This document shows, in pieces, positions 18,110 through 27,497 of a stretch of DNA of 64,000 nt. The position numbers and the translations under genes are program-made. The notes beneath the pieces are model-generated. The model did not search any database, was not told the origin of the DNA, and was given only the letters and a program-made list of their open reading frames with translations. This DNA is from Fluviicola sp. (lineage in GTDB: Bacteria > Bacteroidota > Bacteroidia > Flavobacteriales_D > Crocinitomicaceae). Position 1 is the stretch's first letter; each line of letters opens with the position of its first letter. The stretch lies in contig NZ_JBCNJT010000005.1 in assembly GCF_039596395.1 (NCBI RefSeq), positions 62,001 through 126,000 on the forward strand. Reading direction: 5' to 3'.

Positions 18110-18414
18110 GTATTATACTTTATTTGTTCGTTCGAAAAAACAGTTTCACTCTTCTTAAAAAGTGAAGATAGTATTTTAATTTTAGTTTTTGTAATAAATA
18201 CCAAAAGTAAATTCAAAAAACAGGAAGAGAAATCCTGATTTTTAGCATTATTAACAATCGATCTGAAAAAAATGTTAAAAAAAAATCAAATTGAAAAACG
18301 CCGTCATTTCTAGTGTTTCAGCAAAATTCCAGCGAACAGGCTTGTTAATTTTTAGTGCTGGTTGTTTTTCTAGTTAAAAAAACTCTATTATTGTAATAGT
18401 TACAATATCTTTAT
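18110..18414. other. AT-rich intergenic region between divergent genes
   Basis: This 305-base gap separates the isomerase gene (minus) from the GH operon (plus). Apart from the 17-bp palindrome at 18390-18406 and the adjacent -7-like TATCTTTA, it holds A and T tracts only. No open frame or RNA gene was recognised. Confidence 0.7.
18390..18406 (+). promoter_or_regulatory. 17-bp palindromic operator candidate, site 1
   Basis: ATTGTAATAGTTACAAT is a perfect inverted repeat of six-base arms with five bases between. A -7-like box TATCTTTA (18406-18413) abuts it. No TTG lies at the normal -33 distance. The same motif is found before the lectin gene and before the T9SS protein gene at 31760 (25616 and 31791). 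Confidence 0.6.
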
Positions 18415-19776
18415 ATGCTATTAATCCTATTGTTACTAATACACTTACGTTTTAACGTTAAACTACTTAGTACGCCCTTCATGATACTAGCCTTTAGTGC
18501 TGGTGCGCAACCGTCAAAGGTCACCCTGTCAGAAAACCAGGGCGCCTGGAAATTACTGGTCGACGGAAGTCCTTATTATATAAAAGGAGCCGGCGGATCT
18601 TCCCAATTGGAAGAACTGAAACAAATCGGGGGAAATACCATCCGAACGTGGAGCGTTGATAATGCCCAGGAGATCCTGGACGCAGCTCAGAAAAACGGCC
18701 TGAAAGTCATGATGGGACTTTGGGTTCAGCACGAGCGCCACGGATTCGACTACGACAATGAGGCCCGTGTAAAATCCCAACTGGAAACTTTTCGCAGATC
18801 TATTAAAAAGTTCAAAGATCATCCGGCTCTGCTTATTTGGTGCGTCGGTAACGAATACGAACTGAACTACACCAATCCGAAAGTATGGGGAGCTGTCAAT
18901 GACATTGCCCGGATGATCCATCAGGAAGATCCAAATCACCCGGTAGCAACTGTAACTGCGGGTACAAACGATGAAAAACTGTCGTTTGTGATGAACGAAC
19001 TGACGGAAGTTGACATTTACGGCATCAATACATACGGCGATATCGGAAATGTTCACAAAGTCCTGGAAAAAGGAAATTACAAAGGACCTTACATGATTAC
19101 GGAATGGGGCCCGACAGGACACTGGGAAATCCTGAAAACGATGTGGGGAACTTCCGTTGAACAGACCAGCACCGAAAAGGCAACCACTTACCGCGAACGC
19201 TATGAAAAGTATATTGCAGCATATCCTCAGCAGTGTATCGGTTCCTTTGCTTTCCTTTGGGGACAGAAACAGGAATATACCAGCACCTGGTATGGTTTAT
19301 TTACCGAAGACGGAAAACCGACGGAAGCAGTCGATGAGTTGCAGCACTCCTTCACAGGCAGTTACCCCGAAAACCGCGCTCCGACTATCGACAGTATTCT
19401 TTTCTCCGGAAAAAGCCAGCTTCTCGACCTGGTACTGGAACCCGGAAGCAAACAAAGCGTTGAACTTTTTGCCTCCGATAAAAACAAAGATGTCCTGAAT
19501 TATAACTGGGAATTGTACCCGGAAAGTACCGACCTCAAAACAGGTGGAGACACCGAAGGCAAACCACCGATCATTTCCGGGCGGATCAAAGGCCGGAAAA
19601 CCAATAAAATTGTGCTTCGGACACCCATGACTGAAGGACGGTACCGGCTTTTCGTATTCATTGACGATGGTCAGAAAGTGGCTTACATGAATATTCCTTT
19701 TTACGTGGAAGCCACCACCGGACAGATTAGCAAAATGCAATTAAAAAAACAAAAACTTGAACCGATTGAATACTAG
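18415..19776 (+). CDS. Secreted glycoside hydrolase with GH2/GH5-like TIM barrel
   Basis: This 453-residue secreted enzyme has a (beta/alpha)8 barrel of the GH-A clan. The acid/base Glu is in WCVGNEYE and the nucleophile Glu in MITEWGPTG. A C-terminal immunoglobulin-like domain begins near APTIDSILFSGK. The neighbourhood suggests beta-glucan cleavage or transglycosylation, but the exact family is not certain. The start is doubtful: the putative -7 box ends two bases before the ATG at 18415, so transcription would begin inside the frame. A TTG at 18430 would still keep a plausible signal peptide ending near AFSAGAQ. The stop overlaps the next gene by 20 bases. Confidence 0.8.
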   Translation: MLLILLLLIHLRFNVKLLSTPFMILAFSAGAQPSKVTLSENQGAWKLLVDGSPYYIKGAGGSSQLEELKQIGGNTIRTWSVDNAQEILDAAQKNGLKVMMGLWVQHERHGFDYDNEARVKSQLETFRRSIKKFKDHPALLIWCVGNEYELNYTNPKVWGAVNDIARMIHQEDPNHPVATVTAGTNDEKLSFVMNELTEVDIYGINTYGDIGNVHKVLEKGNYKGPYMITEWGPTGHWEILKTMWGTSVEQTSTEKATTYRERYEKYIAAYPQQCIGSFAFLWGQKQEYTSTWYGLFTEDGKPTEAVDELQHSFTGSYPENRAPTIDSILFSGKSQLLDLVLEPGSKQSVELFASDKNKDVLNYNWELYPESTDLKTGGDTEGKPPIISGRIKGRKTNKIVLRTPMTEGRYRLFVFIDDGQKVAYMNIPFYVEATTGQISKMQLKKQKLEPIEY

Positions 19777-21622
19777 AATACTACTTATCTGGAGTATCTT
19801 CCATTTGGTTGCAGCAACTGCTTTTGGTCAATCCAGACCAGATTCAAGTATGTTTAAACCGGACAACGGAGGATCAGACCCCAAGAAATTCCTCAAGGGA
19901 TTATCGAACATTTCTGTTTCGGGGTATTACCGCTTTTTGGCTTGTTATTCAACCATGGCGAAACAATATCCGGAAATGGGGAAAGTAAACAACCGCCTGT
20001 TTATCGGTGATGACAGTAACTTGCCCCAATTAAGCTTAACACTTAGTGTTACTCCGACCAAAAACACGTCCATTTCTACCGACTTGTACTTATGGACTCC
20101 CCTGACCGGAAGCGAAAAAGACTATGTAAAAGGACTTTTGCTGGGGATGAACCTATACGGATCACACTCAACCGAGTACGGAACATTCGGTGTAAAAACC
20201 GGAGGTATTCACTGGGTAAGATTAAGTCCGCTGACCTTCGCTTCCAACACCGGATATAACCGGTACAGTATTTTTGAACGGAATCCGTGGGACCCGAACA
20301 CCAAGAAATCCTTTGAGCGCTACGAAACGTTCTACAAAAACGGTGCATTGACACAAGATGTACGCTGGGGACAACAGGCTTTCCAGGGTGTCATTGTAGA
20401 CGGTGTGGATTTACCTCAGAACTTTTCCTTTATTGCCATGCACGGAAAATCGCAGCTGAACGGAGGAACACCCCTTATTCCGAATACCCTGACAGGAGGA
20501 AGAGTTCAAAAGAACTTCGGGAACTACTACGTGAGCCTGAATGGCTTGTACAGCAAAACCTATTCCGACAGTCTGAACAGAAACACGGTTGGTTTTAATT
20601 TGTACACCAGTGAATTTGATGTGGACCTGTACAAAGACAAATTAACGCTTAACGGCGAGGTTGGTGCCGGGAATTATTTTTCACCGGATGCAACCGGAAA
20701 ATGGGGCGAAGCTTTGGATGTAAGGCTGAAATTCAGCGAGCAATTAACGCATTTCCCGATTGAAGTGAGGTATTTCCGCATCAGCCCGAATGTATTGAAC
20801 AACAACGGTATTTTCTGGAACACTTCCATTTACGAATATCAAAACCCAACTGCAACAGCCGTTGCCGGTGGTGGGCAGAGTCCCCTTCTCTTCCCTTTTT
20901 CAAGCTCATTGACAAACATCGGTCAGATGACCAATAACCGCCAGGGGCTTATTCTGAACACAGATTTGAAGTTCGGACGGAACAAAGTAACCATCGGTTA
21001 CAGCGCTGCGGGCGAGATTACCGGAGTTTCCAACAAAATCACTTACGGCCACCCGGCCAACAGTCTTGCATTGTCGCGTTTTTGGCGCTGGGGCTTCCCC
21101 ACGAATGTCGGTCCTTACGGAAACATCAGTAAGGTTTACCGCAGTGTTTACGAAACCATGTACATCACCGATTCGATCAGCGCAAAAGGATTTAACTCCA
21201 TTGAAATCAGCTACAAAACTTACTTCAAATTATTCAACCGTCAATTGATGGTCTTTTACCTGGGTGGGTTCCATTCTGTTCAGCGCCATGCTTCTGCCAT
21301 TCCGCAATTCTCAAAAAAATCCTATTTGCAAAGCTATAACAACCAGTTAGAGTTTTACTACGCGCTATCAGACCGGATTACCATCTGTAATTATTTTGGT
21401 TTCGACCGCATTTTCGGGGGGATCAATACACAGCGGGACACTGTTTCCGACGCACCCAAAAATCAGATGGGAATGAGTTATTCCCTTGGCCTGGACATCC
21501 AATTGGCACGGAACACCGGATTATATGTCCGCCACCGGTGGATGAGGTACCAGGATTTCAGTTATTCCCTGGATACTTACAAAGGAATGGAAACAACAGT
21601 TGAATTAAAAATCTTTTTCTAA
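19757..21622 (+). CDS. Outer-membrane beta-barrel protein of unknown role
   Basis: This 621-residue protein has a signal peptide (ILLIWSIFHLVAATAFGQ). Alternating polar/hydrophobic strands with many Tyr, Asn and Gly run to a C-terminal phenylalanine (TTVELKIFF), as in outer-membrane barrels. It is not a SusC: no TonB box, carboxypeptidase-like N-domain or plug was seen. No ATG is available near the signal peptide; the start is TTG at 19757 or 19766. The 20-base overlap with the GH gene implies one operon. A porin or surface scaffold for glucan handling is inferred from context only. Confidence 0.65.
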   Translation: MNRLNTRILLIWSIFHLVAATAFGQSRPDSSMFKPDNGGSDPKKFLKGLSNISVSGYYRFLACYSTMAKQYPEMGKVNNRLFIGDDSNLPQLSLTLSVTPTKNTSISTDLYLWTPLTGSEKDYVKGLLLGMNLYGSHSTEYGTFGVKTGGIHWVRLSPLTFASNTGYNRYSIFERNPWDPNTKKSFERYETFYKNGALTQDVRWGQQAFQGVIVDGVDLPQNFSFIAMHGKSQLNGGTPLIPNTLTGGRVQKNFGNYYVSLNGLYSKTYSDSLNRNTVGFNLYTSEFDVDLYKDKLTLNGEVGAGNYFSPDATGKWGEALDVRLKFSEQLTHFPIEVRYFRISPNVLNNNGIFWNTSIYEYQNPTATAVAGGGQSPLLFPFSSSLTNIGQMTNNRQGLILNTDLKFGRNKVTIGYSAAGEITGVSNKITYGHPANSLALSRFWRWGFPTNVGPYGNISKVYRSVYETMYITDSISAKGFNSIEISYKTYFKLFNRQLMVFYLGGFHSVQRHASAIPQFSKKSYLQSYNNQLEFYYALSDRITICNYFGFDRIFGGINTQRDTVSDAPKNQMGMSYSLGLDIQLARNTGLYVRHRWMRYQDFSYSLDTYKGMETTVELKIFF

Positions 21623-21625
21623 AAT

Positions 21626-23314
21626 ATGAAACGTATAGCTCTTTTATGTGTGATTACGCTGTTCACCTCTCAGTTATTTGCTCAAATTGGAAAGAAAGTC
21701 CAGTTTGTAGGTGGAGCACGATCCTTACTCGCTCATTCTGATTTCCATTCGGCAGATGACACCGTTACCGCACCGAAACGAACGGGCGGATATGCCTTGC
21801 TGGACCTGGGTTTTAAAATCAATCCGAATGAGGCAACCGAAATTCTGGGCATGGTACGTATCCGGAATGATTTCGGCGGATTCTGGGGAGGCGGTGTAAG
21901 CTTCGATGTACGTCAGTTATATGTACGCGGAGTTGTTGCCGACATCGTACGCTACCAAATCGGGAATATTGATTACAAGCTAACGCCGTATACCTTCTAC
22001 AATCACAACCCGGATATGCTGGTTCCTAACACCGGGACCATGGGAATCAAAGAAGGCGTGGTGAATTACGAATCGTTCTACAGAAACCACACCTGGCGTC
22101 AGCAGGGAGCTTCTGTTAATTTTGCGCTGCAATTCCCGAAAGTTGTCAAGGAAATTGAGTTCAACGGGTTCATTACCCGGTTAAATCCAAGCAGTACAAA
22201 TGTATTGGAACGTTTGTTCGGTGGAGGAAATGTTGTTTTCAAGCAAAGCAAATACTTCGATCTGGGCGTGAATTACGTAAGTATTTTCGACCTTAAGGGA
22301 ACGGCGCTGGACAGCAATGTGTATGCCAATAGTGTGACTTCTTTCACGTATGACCTGCGTTTACCGAAAGAAAAGTTTGTTGTGGGAATTGACGGAGAAT
22401 CCGGTTTTTCAAGAACGCAGCAAAGCTTATTCCCGGAAAAAGACCTGAACGATTACTTTGTTCATGCCCGTGCTTATTTCAACCTGACTAAAAAAGATTT
22501 GAAACTGGATTTAGGCTATATGAATAACGGGGCGGATTTCAGAAGTTTCGGGGCACAATCCAAACGTGTAGATTACTCGCTGTTAAACAATTTCTACAAC
22601 CGGTATACCAATCAGCAGATCATTCGCCCGGTATCCATGTTTGACCTCTACAACGACCCGATGCTTTACAACAAAGGAATTACTGCCGGGATCATGAATT
22701 ACAATCCGGTAATAAACAATGTACTTCCTTACGGAATTGCTACGTTTAACCGCCAGGGAGGATATTTGGGAATCAGCTATTCGGATCCTAAAAAGATCAT
22801 CGAAACCAACGGAAAATTCTATTACCTGTCGGAAATCCGCGGACAGGGAACAACCAATCTTCGTAAATTTATGATGGGGCAAGCGAATGCAAGCCTGCAT
22901 ATCGAAAACCTGGCAGGATGGAAAAAGAAATTGGTCGTGAACGCCGGTGTTTGCTACCAAAACACTTCACGCAGCGGTGAACTTGTTTTCCAGCAGGTAA
23001 AACTCAATTCAACCACGCTGAGTGCAGGAATTGAAGGCGAAATCATCAAAAAATTATTCCTGATGGGAAATGTAATGATGGTTCAGGGAAAAGGAAACGA
23101 GCAGTCTCCGGTTCGTGACGCCGACGGAGTGATTATTAACTACACACCGTTTAACGTGAACGGCATGGAAACCAATATTTCCGGAGGAATCCGGTTTGAT
23201 TTCTCGGATAAAATCCTTTTTGCAGTTTTATACGAATATAACCAAAACAACTTTGTGGTAAATAACCCTTACCAGTACAAGCAATTATCCATCCTTTACG
23301 TTATGAAATTTTAA
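21626..23314 (+). CDS. Second outer-membrane beta-barrel protein
   Basis: This 562-residue protein has a signal peptide (MKRIALLCVITLFTSQLFAQ). Beta-strand-rich sequence continues to the end QLSILYVMKF, with the terminal Phe of outer-membrane barrels. It lies three bases after the first barrel gene and four before the lipoprotein gene. No family name is offered. Its position suggests it works with the first barrel in binding or passing oligosaccharides. Confidence 0.65.
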   Translation: MKRIALLCVITLFTSQLFAQIGKKVQFVGGARSLLAHSDFHSADDTVTAPKRTGGYALLDLGFKINPNEATEILGMVRIRNDFGGFWGGGVSFDVRQLYVRGVVADIVRYQIGNIDYKLTPYTFYNHNPDMLVPNTGTMGIKEGVVNYESFYRNHTWRQQGASVNFALQFPKVVKEIEFNGFITRLNPSSTNVLERLFGGGNVVFKQSKYFDLGVNYVSIFDLKGTALDSNVYANSVTSFTYDLRLPKEKFVVGIDGESGFSRTQQSLFPEKDLNDYFVHARAYFNLTKKDLKLDLGYMNNGADFRSFGAQSKRVDYSLLNNFYNRYTNQQIIRPVSMFDLYNDPMLYNKGITAGIMNYNPVINNVLPYGIATFNRQGGYLGISYSDPKKIIETNGKFYYLSEIRGQGTTNLRKFMMGQANASLHIENLAGWKKKLVVNAGVCYQNTSRSGELVFQQVKLNSTTLSAGIEGEIIKKLFLMGNVMMVQGKGNEQSPVRDADGVIINYTPFNVNGMETNISGGIRFDFSDKILFAVLYEYNQNNFVVNNPYQYKQLSILYVMKF

Positions 23315-23317
23315 GCG

Positions 23318-24301
23318 ATGAAAAAGTTAACATTCTTACTAATTACAGGAACACTCCTACTGTCTGCCTGCCGCAAAAAAGAAGCCGGCAAAATGGACGG
23401 ACCGGATCTGAATGATATTTACGGTACGTTTGAAGTAGTAACCACTCTGGCCGCGAGTCAGTCCAGTGTGGATTTCAGTGCCGGCCAATCGGTGTATTTC
23501 ACCTGCGAAACATCTATCATCAAAGAATGGACGATTTCCATTACCGGGCAAACGAGCGGTGCCAATAAAATCATTACCGGAACAGGAAAAGTATTGGATA
23601 TTTCGAATGCTACCTGGAACGGAAGCACCACCAATTTCCCGATGTTCAAAGCAGAAACCTGTGATGTGATGCTGACCTTTGCCGGAGAAGCGGATACTTT
23701 GCACACCACTGTGACTGTGACAGCACCGAAAACCAATCCGGGATTTCTGATCGCCGATTTTGAAACCGGGTGGAACAGCGGATGGAGCACATTCATCCAA
23801 TCGGGGGCCAACATGGATTTCAACATTAAGACAGACGGAACAGCACCGCAGGCCGATTCCTACTACAACATGCAGGGAACCGTAAACTGGGACTGGCTCA
23901 TCGGATTGGTTGACTTTAAAGCTTCTGCTTACGGAAGCCCTACTCTTCCTTTGACGGACAATGCCGGAAACCTGTACTTCAATGTCTTGATCTATGGTGC
24001 GTCGGGTTATCCGAACAGTCTGGTATTACTTCGTTTTGATGAAGATGAAAACCAAAACGGAACCTTTACAGACGCTTCCGAAGACCAATACAGCCTGGAA
24101 GTACCTGTGAATTGGGTCGGATGGAAACTGGTTTCCGTGAAATATTCAGACCTGGAAGGAACAGGGAACGGAAATGGTGTACACAATCCCGACAGATTAA
24201 ACAAAGTAAGTGTGCTTCACCTGGCTAACCCTACATCCGGTTTTGCCAAATCGGGAATTGATTACTTAATTTTTACAGAAAATGCGCCACTCAACCCTTA
24301 A
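23318..24301 (+). CDS. Lipoprotein with putative carbohydrate-binding domain
   Basis: This 327-residue protein has a type II signal peptide with LSAC (Cys18), so it is probably a surface or periplasmic lipoprotein. An Ig-like domain (residues about 35-145) is followed by a jelly-roll-like domain starting at IADFETGWNSGWSTFIQSG. The latter resembles carbohydrate-binding modules that begin with a 'DFE' strand (CBM11-like); this is a weak similarity. By position it could fill the glycan-binding role of SusE/F-type lipoproteins. It overlaps the next gene by 20 bases. Confidence 0.65.
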   Translation: MKKLTFLLITGTLLLSACRKKEAGKMDGPDLNDIYGTFEVVTTLAASQSSVDFSAGQSVYFTCETSIIKEWTISITGQTSGANKIITGTGKVLDISNATWNGSTTNFPMFKAETCDVMLTFAGEADTLHTTVTVTAPKTNPGFLIADFETGWNSGWSTFIQSGANMDFNIKTDGTAPQADSYYNMQGTVNWDWLIGLVDFKASAYGSPTLPLTDNAGNLYFNVLIYGASGYPNSLVLLRFDEDENQNGTFTDASEDQYSLEVPVNWVGWKLVSVKYSDLEGTGNGNGVHNPDRLNKVSVLHLANPTSGFAKSGIDYLIFTENAPLNP

Positions 24302-25529
24302 TATATTCCTGATCCTCCTATCCGTAATTTCCCTTGGACAAACGTTTGCCCAGGATACTTTGATATTGGATGAAGTGGAGGTTTACGGAAAAAAAGCGGG
24401 GTTCAAGAAAGTCAAACTCTACGACGGAGCATTTGAAGAAGATGAAAACATCCGCGGATATACCCAGCTGGATATTTTCAACGGAAGCTTAACGGACTTT
24501 TGGACTTCTGAAGGAAAAGAATGTATTAGCGGATCATTGTCTAACCAGGACGGGCCTTACCTGGACCTTAAATGGAACAAAGACCAGAATGGGTGCGATT
24601 GGGTTGGAATGGGCTTTGGATGGGACAACTGGGCCGGAAAAGATATTTCTTATGTGATTGACACCCTGTCCATCGAAATGCTGGTAAAATGCAAGGAAGG
24701 TGCAGTTAAAAACTTGCCCTGGGCATTGTGCCTGGAAGATTATTCGGGCGGACAGGCATGGATCGGATTTATGAATTCGTTCATTCAGGCGGAGGCAATC
24801 TCCGATAAATGGACAAAAGTGAAAATTCCCCTTTCCTTATTTCCCTTCCGGGATTACGACGTGAATACCACCAGTATCAAACAATTCATGATCCAGGTTT
24901 TTGCATCCGGGACCCTTCAAATCAAGTACATCAAACTGGTTCCTTTTTCCGGTAAACTGAAAGAACAAGTAGCCGCCCCGAAAATGAATATCCGGACAGA
25001 TGGCGATCTAAGCGATTGGACAGAGCCGTTCACACCATTTGGCACCAACAACTCATTTAGCGTTGCATATTCGGATAGCCTGCTCTACTTTGCAGTAAAG
25101 GTACAGGATGAAAGTCCCCGTCAAAACGGACAAACCGAAGGAAATCTCTGGAACGGTGACGCCATTGAGATCGCCTTTTCAACCAACGCTTCGGCAGATC
25201 CTAAACGCAAATTCCTCTTGTTGAGCGACCAGCATATCGGTATCAATTGCGGTACCGATTCATATCTGTGGAACTGGAAACTCAACCAGGTCATCAAAGA
25301 AGGGAAAGTGGCATTCCAGTCAACACCTGAAGGCTACCAATTGGAATGTCAGATTCCACTGCGTTTGTTCCGCAATTTTGTTCCGGCTAAAGGCATGAAA
25401 ACCGGCCTGGAAGTGGTGGTCGACAAAGGAAACAAATCAGGGCGGCAGCTCCAGGAAAAATGGAACAGTAAAAGCCAGGAAGGCTTTAATTCCAACCCTT
25501 CCCTGTGGGGAACACTGGAATATCACTAA
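24282..25529 (+). CDS. Secreted protein with CBM9-like sugar-binding domain
   Basis: This 415-residue protein has a signal peptide ending near GQTFAQ. The first half (about residues 50-225) is a jelly-roll similar to the DFE-type domain of the upstream lipoprotein. The second half (about 240-415) fits the CBM9 fold: RTDGDLSDWTEPF, DSLLYFAVKVQDE, LWNGDAIEIAFS, YQLECQIPLRLF. CBM9-like domains bind sugars or act as DOMON-type domains. It ends the GH-barrel-barrel-lipoprotein operon, so a glycan-binding role is the best guess. There is no T9SS sorting domain. Confidence 0.72.
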   Translation: MRHSTLNIFLILLSVISLGQTFAQDTLILDEVEVYGKKAGFKKVKLYDGAFEEDENIRGYTQLDIFNGSLTDFWTSEGKECISGSLSNQDGPYLDLKWNKDQNGCDWVGMGFGWDNWAGKDISYVIDTLSIEMLVKCKEGAVKNLPWALCLEDYSGGQAWIGFMNSFIQAEAISDKWTKVKIPLSLFPFRDYDVNTTSIKQFMIQVFASGTLQIKYIKLVPFSGKLKEQVAAPKMNIRTDGDLSDWTEPFTPFGTNNSFSVAYSDSLLYFAVKVQDESPRQNGQTEGNLWNGDAIEIAFSTNASADPKRKFLLLSDQHIGINCGTDSYLWNWKLNQVIKEGKVAFQSTPEGYQLECQIPLRLFRNFVPAKGMKTGLEVVVDKGNKSGRQLQEKWNSKSQEGFNSNPSLWGTLEYH

Positions 25530-25615
25530 AACACTGATTTACAGTCAAATTATTCACACATTAATCCGATAATTATTTGGAAAGCATAATATAAAACACT
25601 AATTTTGAATAAGTT

Positions 25616-25632
25616 ATGGTACTTTTTACAAT
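25616..25632 (+). promoter_or_regulatory. 17-bp palindromic operator candidate, site 2
   Basis: ATGGTACTTTTTACAAT fits ATTGTA-N5-TACAAT with one mismatch in the left arm. It lies 36 bases before the lectin start and directly before an A/T-rich -7-like stretch (TATTTAG). Confidence 0.5.
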
Positions 25633-25667
25633 ATTTAGTTCTGTAACGAAGTAAAACCTCTACACTT

Positions 25668-27497
25668 ATGAAGTATTTTGTTCTTCTTCTGGCTTTCACA
25701 GGTGTGATGTATACCCGTTCGTATGCACAGTATCAGGTTTCGGGAAACGCCGCGGCTTTAAATCCCGACACCTTTTTGCTTACACCTGATGCTCCCTGGC
25801 AAAACGGGGCTGTCTGGTATAAATTGAAACACAATTTCAACTCCGCTTTTTCCATCACCGGAAGCATGTTTTTCGGCGACTTCGATGACGGAGCAGACGG
25901 AATTGTCTTCGTGATCCAGAATAAATGCCTGGTTGCAGGTACTGCCGGAGGTGGAATCGGATACCAGAACTTTCCGGGATATTCACTCGGTGTAGAATTT
26001 GATACCTACCAGAACATCGGAGCACCTTCAAACGACCCGGTATACGATCACGTGGCCATTTTACGCGACGGAAGCATCGATCACTTAACCAACCTGGCAG
26101 GCCCAGTTCAGATGGATGCAGCAGCTGCCAACGTGGAAGACAACAACTGGCATTCTTTTCAGATCACTTACAATCCCGCTACAACGACCCTGAATGTCTA
26201 TTTCGGGGGAAACCTGCGCCTCTCTTACAACATTGACATTACCGGCAACATTTTACACGGAGACGACTATGCATATTGGGGATTCACATCCGCAACCGGT
26301 GGAAGCTGGGCAGACAACCGAGTTGCTATTACCTCGGTTACCGCTTTAACACTCGATGACCGGACTATTTGTGCCGGTACGCAAAGTGTTAGTTTAGCAC
26401 CTTTGGATGCCGTTAACGTGGCATTCAATCACCCGGCAACAGCAAGTTCCGTTGAAGGGCCCTTTGTCGCGGCAAATGCATTTGACAACAATTTGGGAAC
26501 ACGCTGGTCGAGTGCTTTTTCCAATCCACAATGGATCACCGTAGATCTGGGCGCACCAACTGATATAGACAGTGTGGTGCTGTATTGGGAAGGCGCTTAC
26601 GGAAGTGAATACATTATCCAAACCTCTATGGACAATGTTACCTGGACCGATCAATACCATGAATATGCCGGAAATGGCGGCATAGATAAGATTTATTTCA
26701 CTGGTACCGGCCGTTATGTTCGTATGTATGGTTTGCAGCGCGGAACACCTTACGGCTTTTCCCTGTGGGAATTTGAAGTATACAGTACGCCGCAATACGC
26801 CTGGTCACCGAATGACGGTACGGTGAGTGACACCACCAGTGCCAATCCTACTTTCAGCCCTACAACTACTACAACTTACACCTTAACAATCCCTGATCCG
26901 TGTTTGGGACAAACGCAGCTTAGTTTTACCATTACGGTTGATTGCACTCCATTACCGATCGAATTGCTGTATTTTGACGGCGTTCTGAACGACCGGCAAA
27001 TTGATCTGTTCTGGACAACAGAAAATGAGATCAATAACGACTATTTTATCGTGGAGCGTTCGGTGGATGCTCTGAATTGGAGTGCAATCGGTCATGTTGA
27101 CGGGGCCGGGAATTACAGCGGTCTGCTGGACTACATGCTGATAGATACGGATATCGACTGGATGGTTGCGGGTTATTATTACCGGTTGATCCAGGTGGAT
27201 TTCAATGCCAATTCTTCCACTTCCAATATGATTTTTATCCCTTTAGACAGGGATTTCGGAAACGACATGATTCTTTTCCCGAATCCGGTTGTATCGGGAC
27301 AATACCTTCACGTGGTCGGGATCAATGCTGAAACAGACGCTTTCTTCATGTACGATGTATCCGGTAAGCAGGTGATTGATGATGTATCTACCGTGCACGT
27401 TTCCAAAGATCATTTGCTGGTAAACGTTTCACAACTGGCAACAGGATATTACCTGGTACGTTGTGGAAAACAACAGGGCAAATTCATGAAATTATAA
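25668..27497 (+). CDS. T9SS-secreted L-type lectin with F5/8 type C (discoidin) domain
   Basis: This 609-residue protein has several parts in order. A signal peptide comes first, then an L-type lectin domain (residues about 22-225) with FFGDFDDGADGIVFVIQ and LGVEFDTYQN, the metal-site region. A discoidin/F5/8 type C domain covers about 245-370 (ASSVEGPFVAANAFDNNLGTRWSS, WITVDLG). A short Ig-like part follows, and a type A sorting domain is at the end (ILFPNPVVSGQYLHV, ATGYYLVRCGKQQGKFMKL). It should be exported by T9SS and held at the surface to bind glycans. Its stop codon interlocks with that of the convergent GH16 gene (27492-27497, TTATAA). Confidence 0.88.
   Translation: MKYFVLLLAFTGVMYTRSYAQYQVSGNAAALNPDTFLLTPDAPWQNGAVWYKLKHNFNSAFSITGSMFFGDFDDGADGIVFVIQNKCLVAGTAGGGIGYQNFPGYSLGVEFDTYQNIGAPSNDPVYDHVAILRDGSIDHLTNLAGPVQMDAAAANVEDNNWHSFQITYNPATTTLNVYFGGNLRLSYNIDITGNILHGDDYAYWGFTSATGGSWADNRVAITSVTALTLDDRTICAGTQSVSLAPLDAVNVAFNHPATASSVEGPFVAANAFDNNLGTRWSSAFSNPQWITVDLGAPTDIDSVVLYWEGAYGSEYIIQTSMDNVTWTDQYHEYAGNGGIDKIYFTGTGRYVRMYGLQRGTPYGFSLWEFEVYSTPQYAWSPNDGTVSDTTSANPTFSPTTTTTYTLTIPDPCLGQTQLSFTITVDCTPLPIELLYFDGVLNDRQIDLFWTTENEINNDYFIVERSVDALNWSAIGHVDGAGNYSGLLDYMLIDTDIDWMVAGYYYRLIQVDFNANSSTSNMIFIPLDRDFGNDMILFPNPVVSGQYLHVVGINAETDAFFMYDVSGKQVIDDVSTVHVSKDHLLVNVSQLATGYYLVRCGKQQGKFMKL

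Noticed and set aside
19757-23314. SusC-type TonB-dependent transporters
   Set aside because: Both barrels are too short (621 and 562 residues against about 1000) and show no plug or carboxypeptidase-like N-terminal domain.
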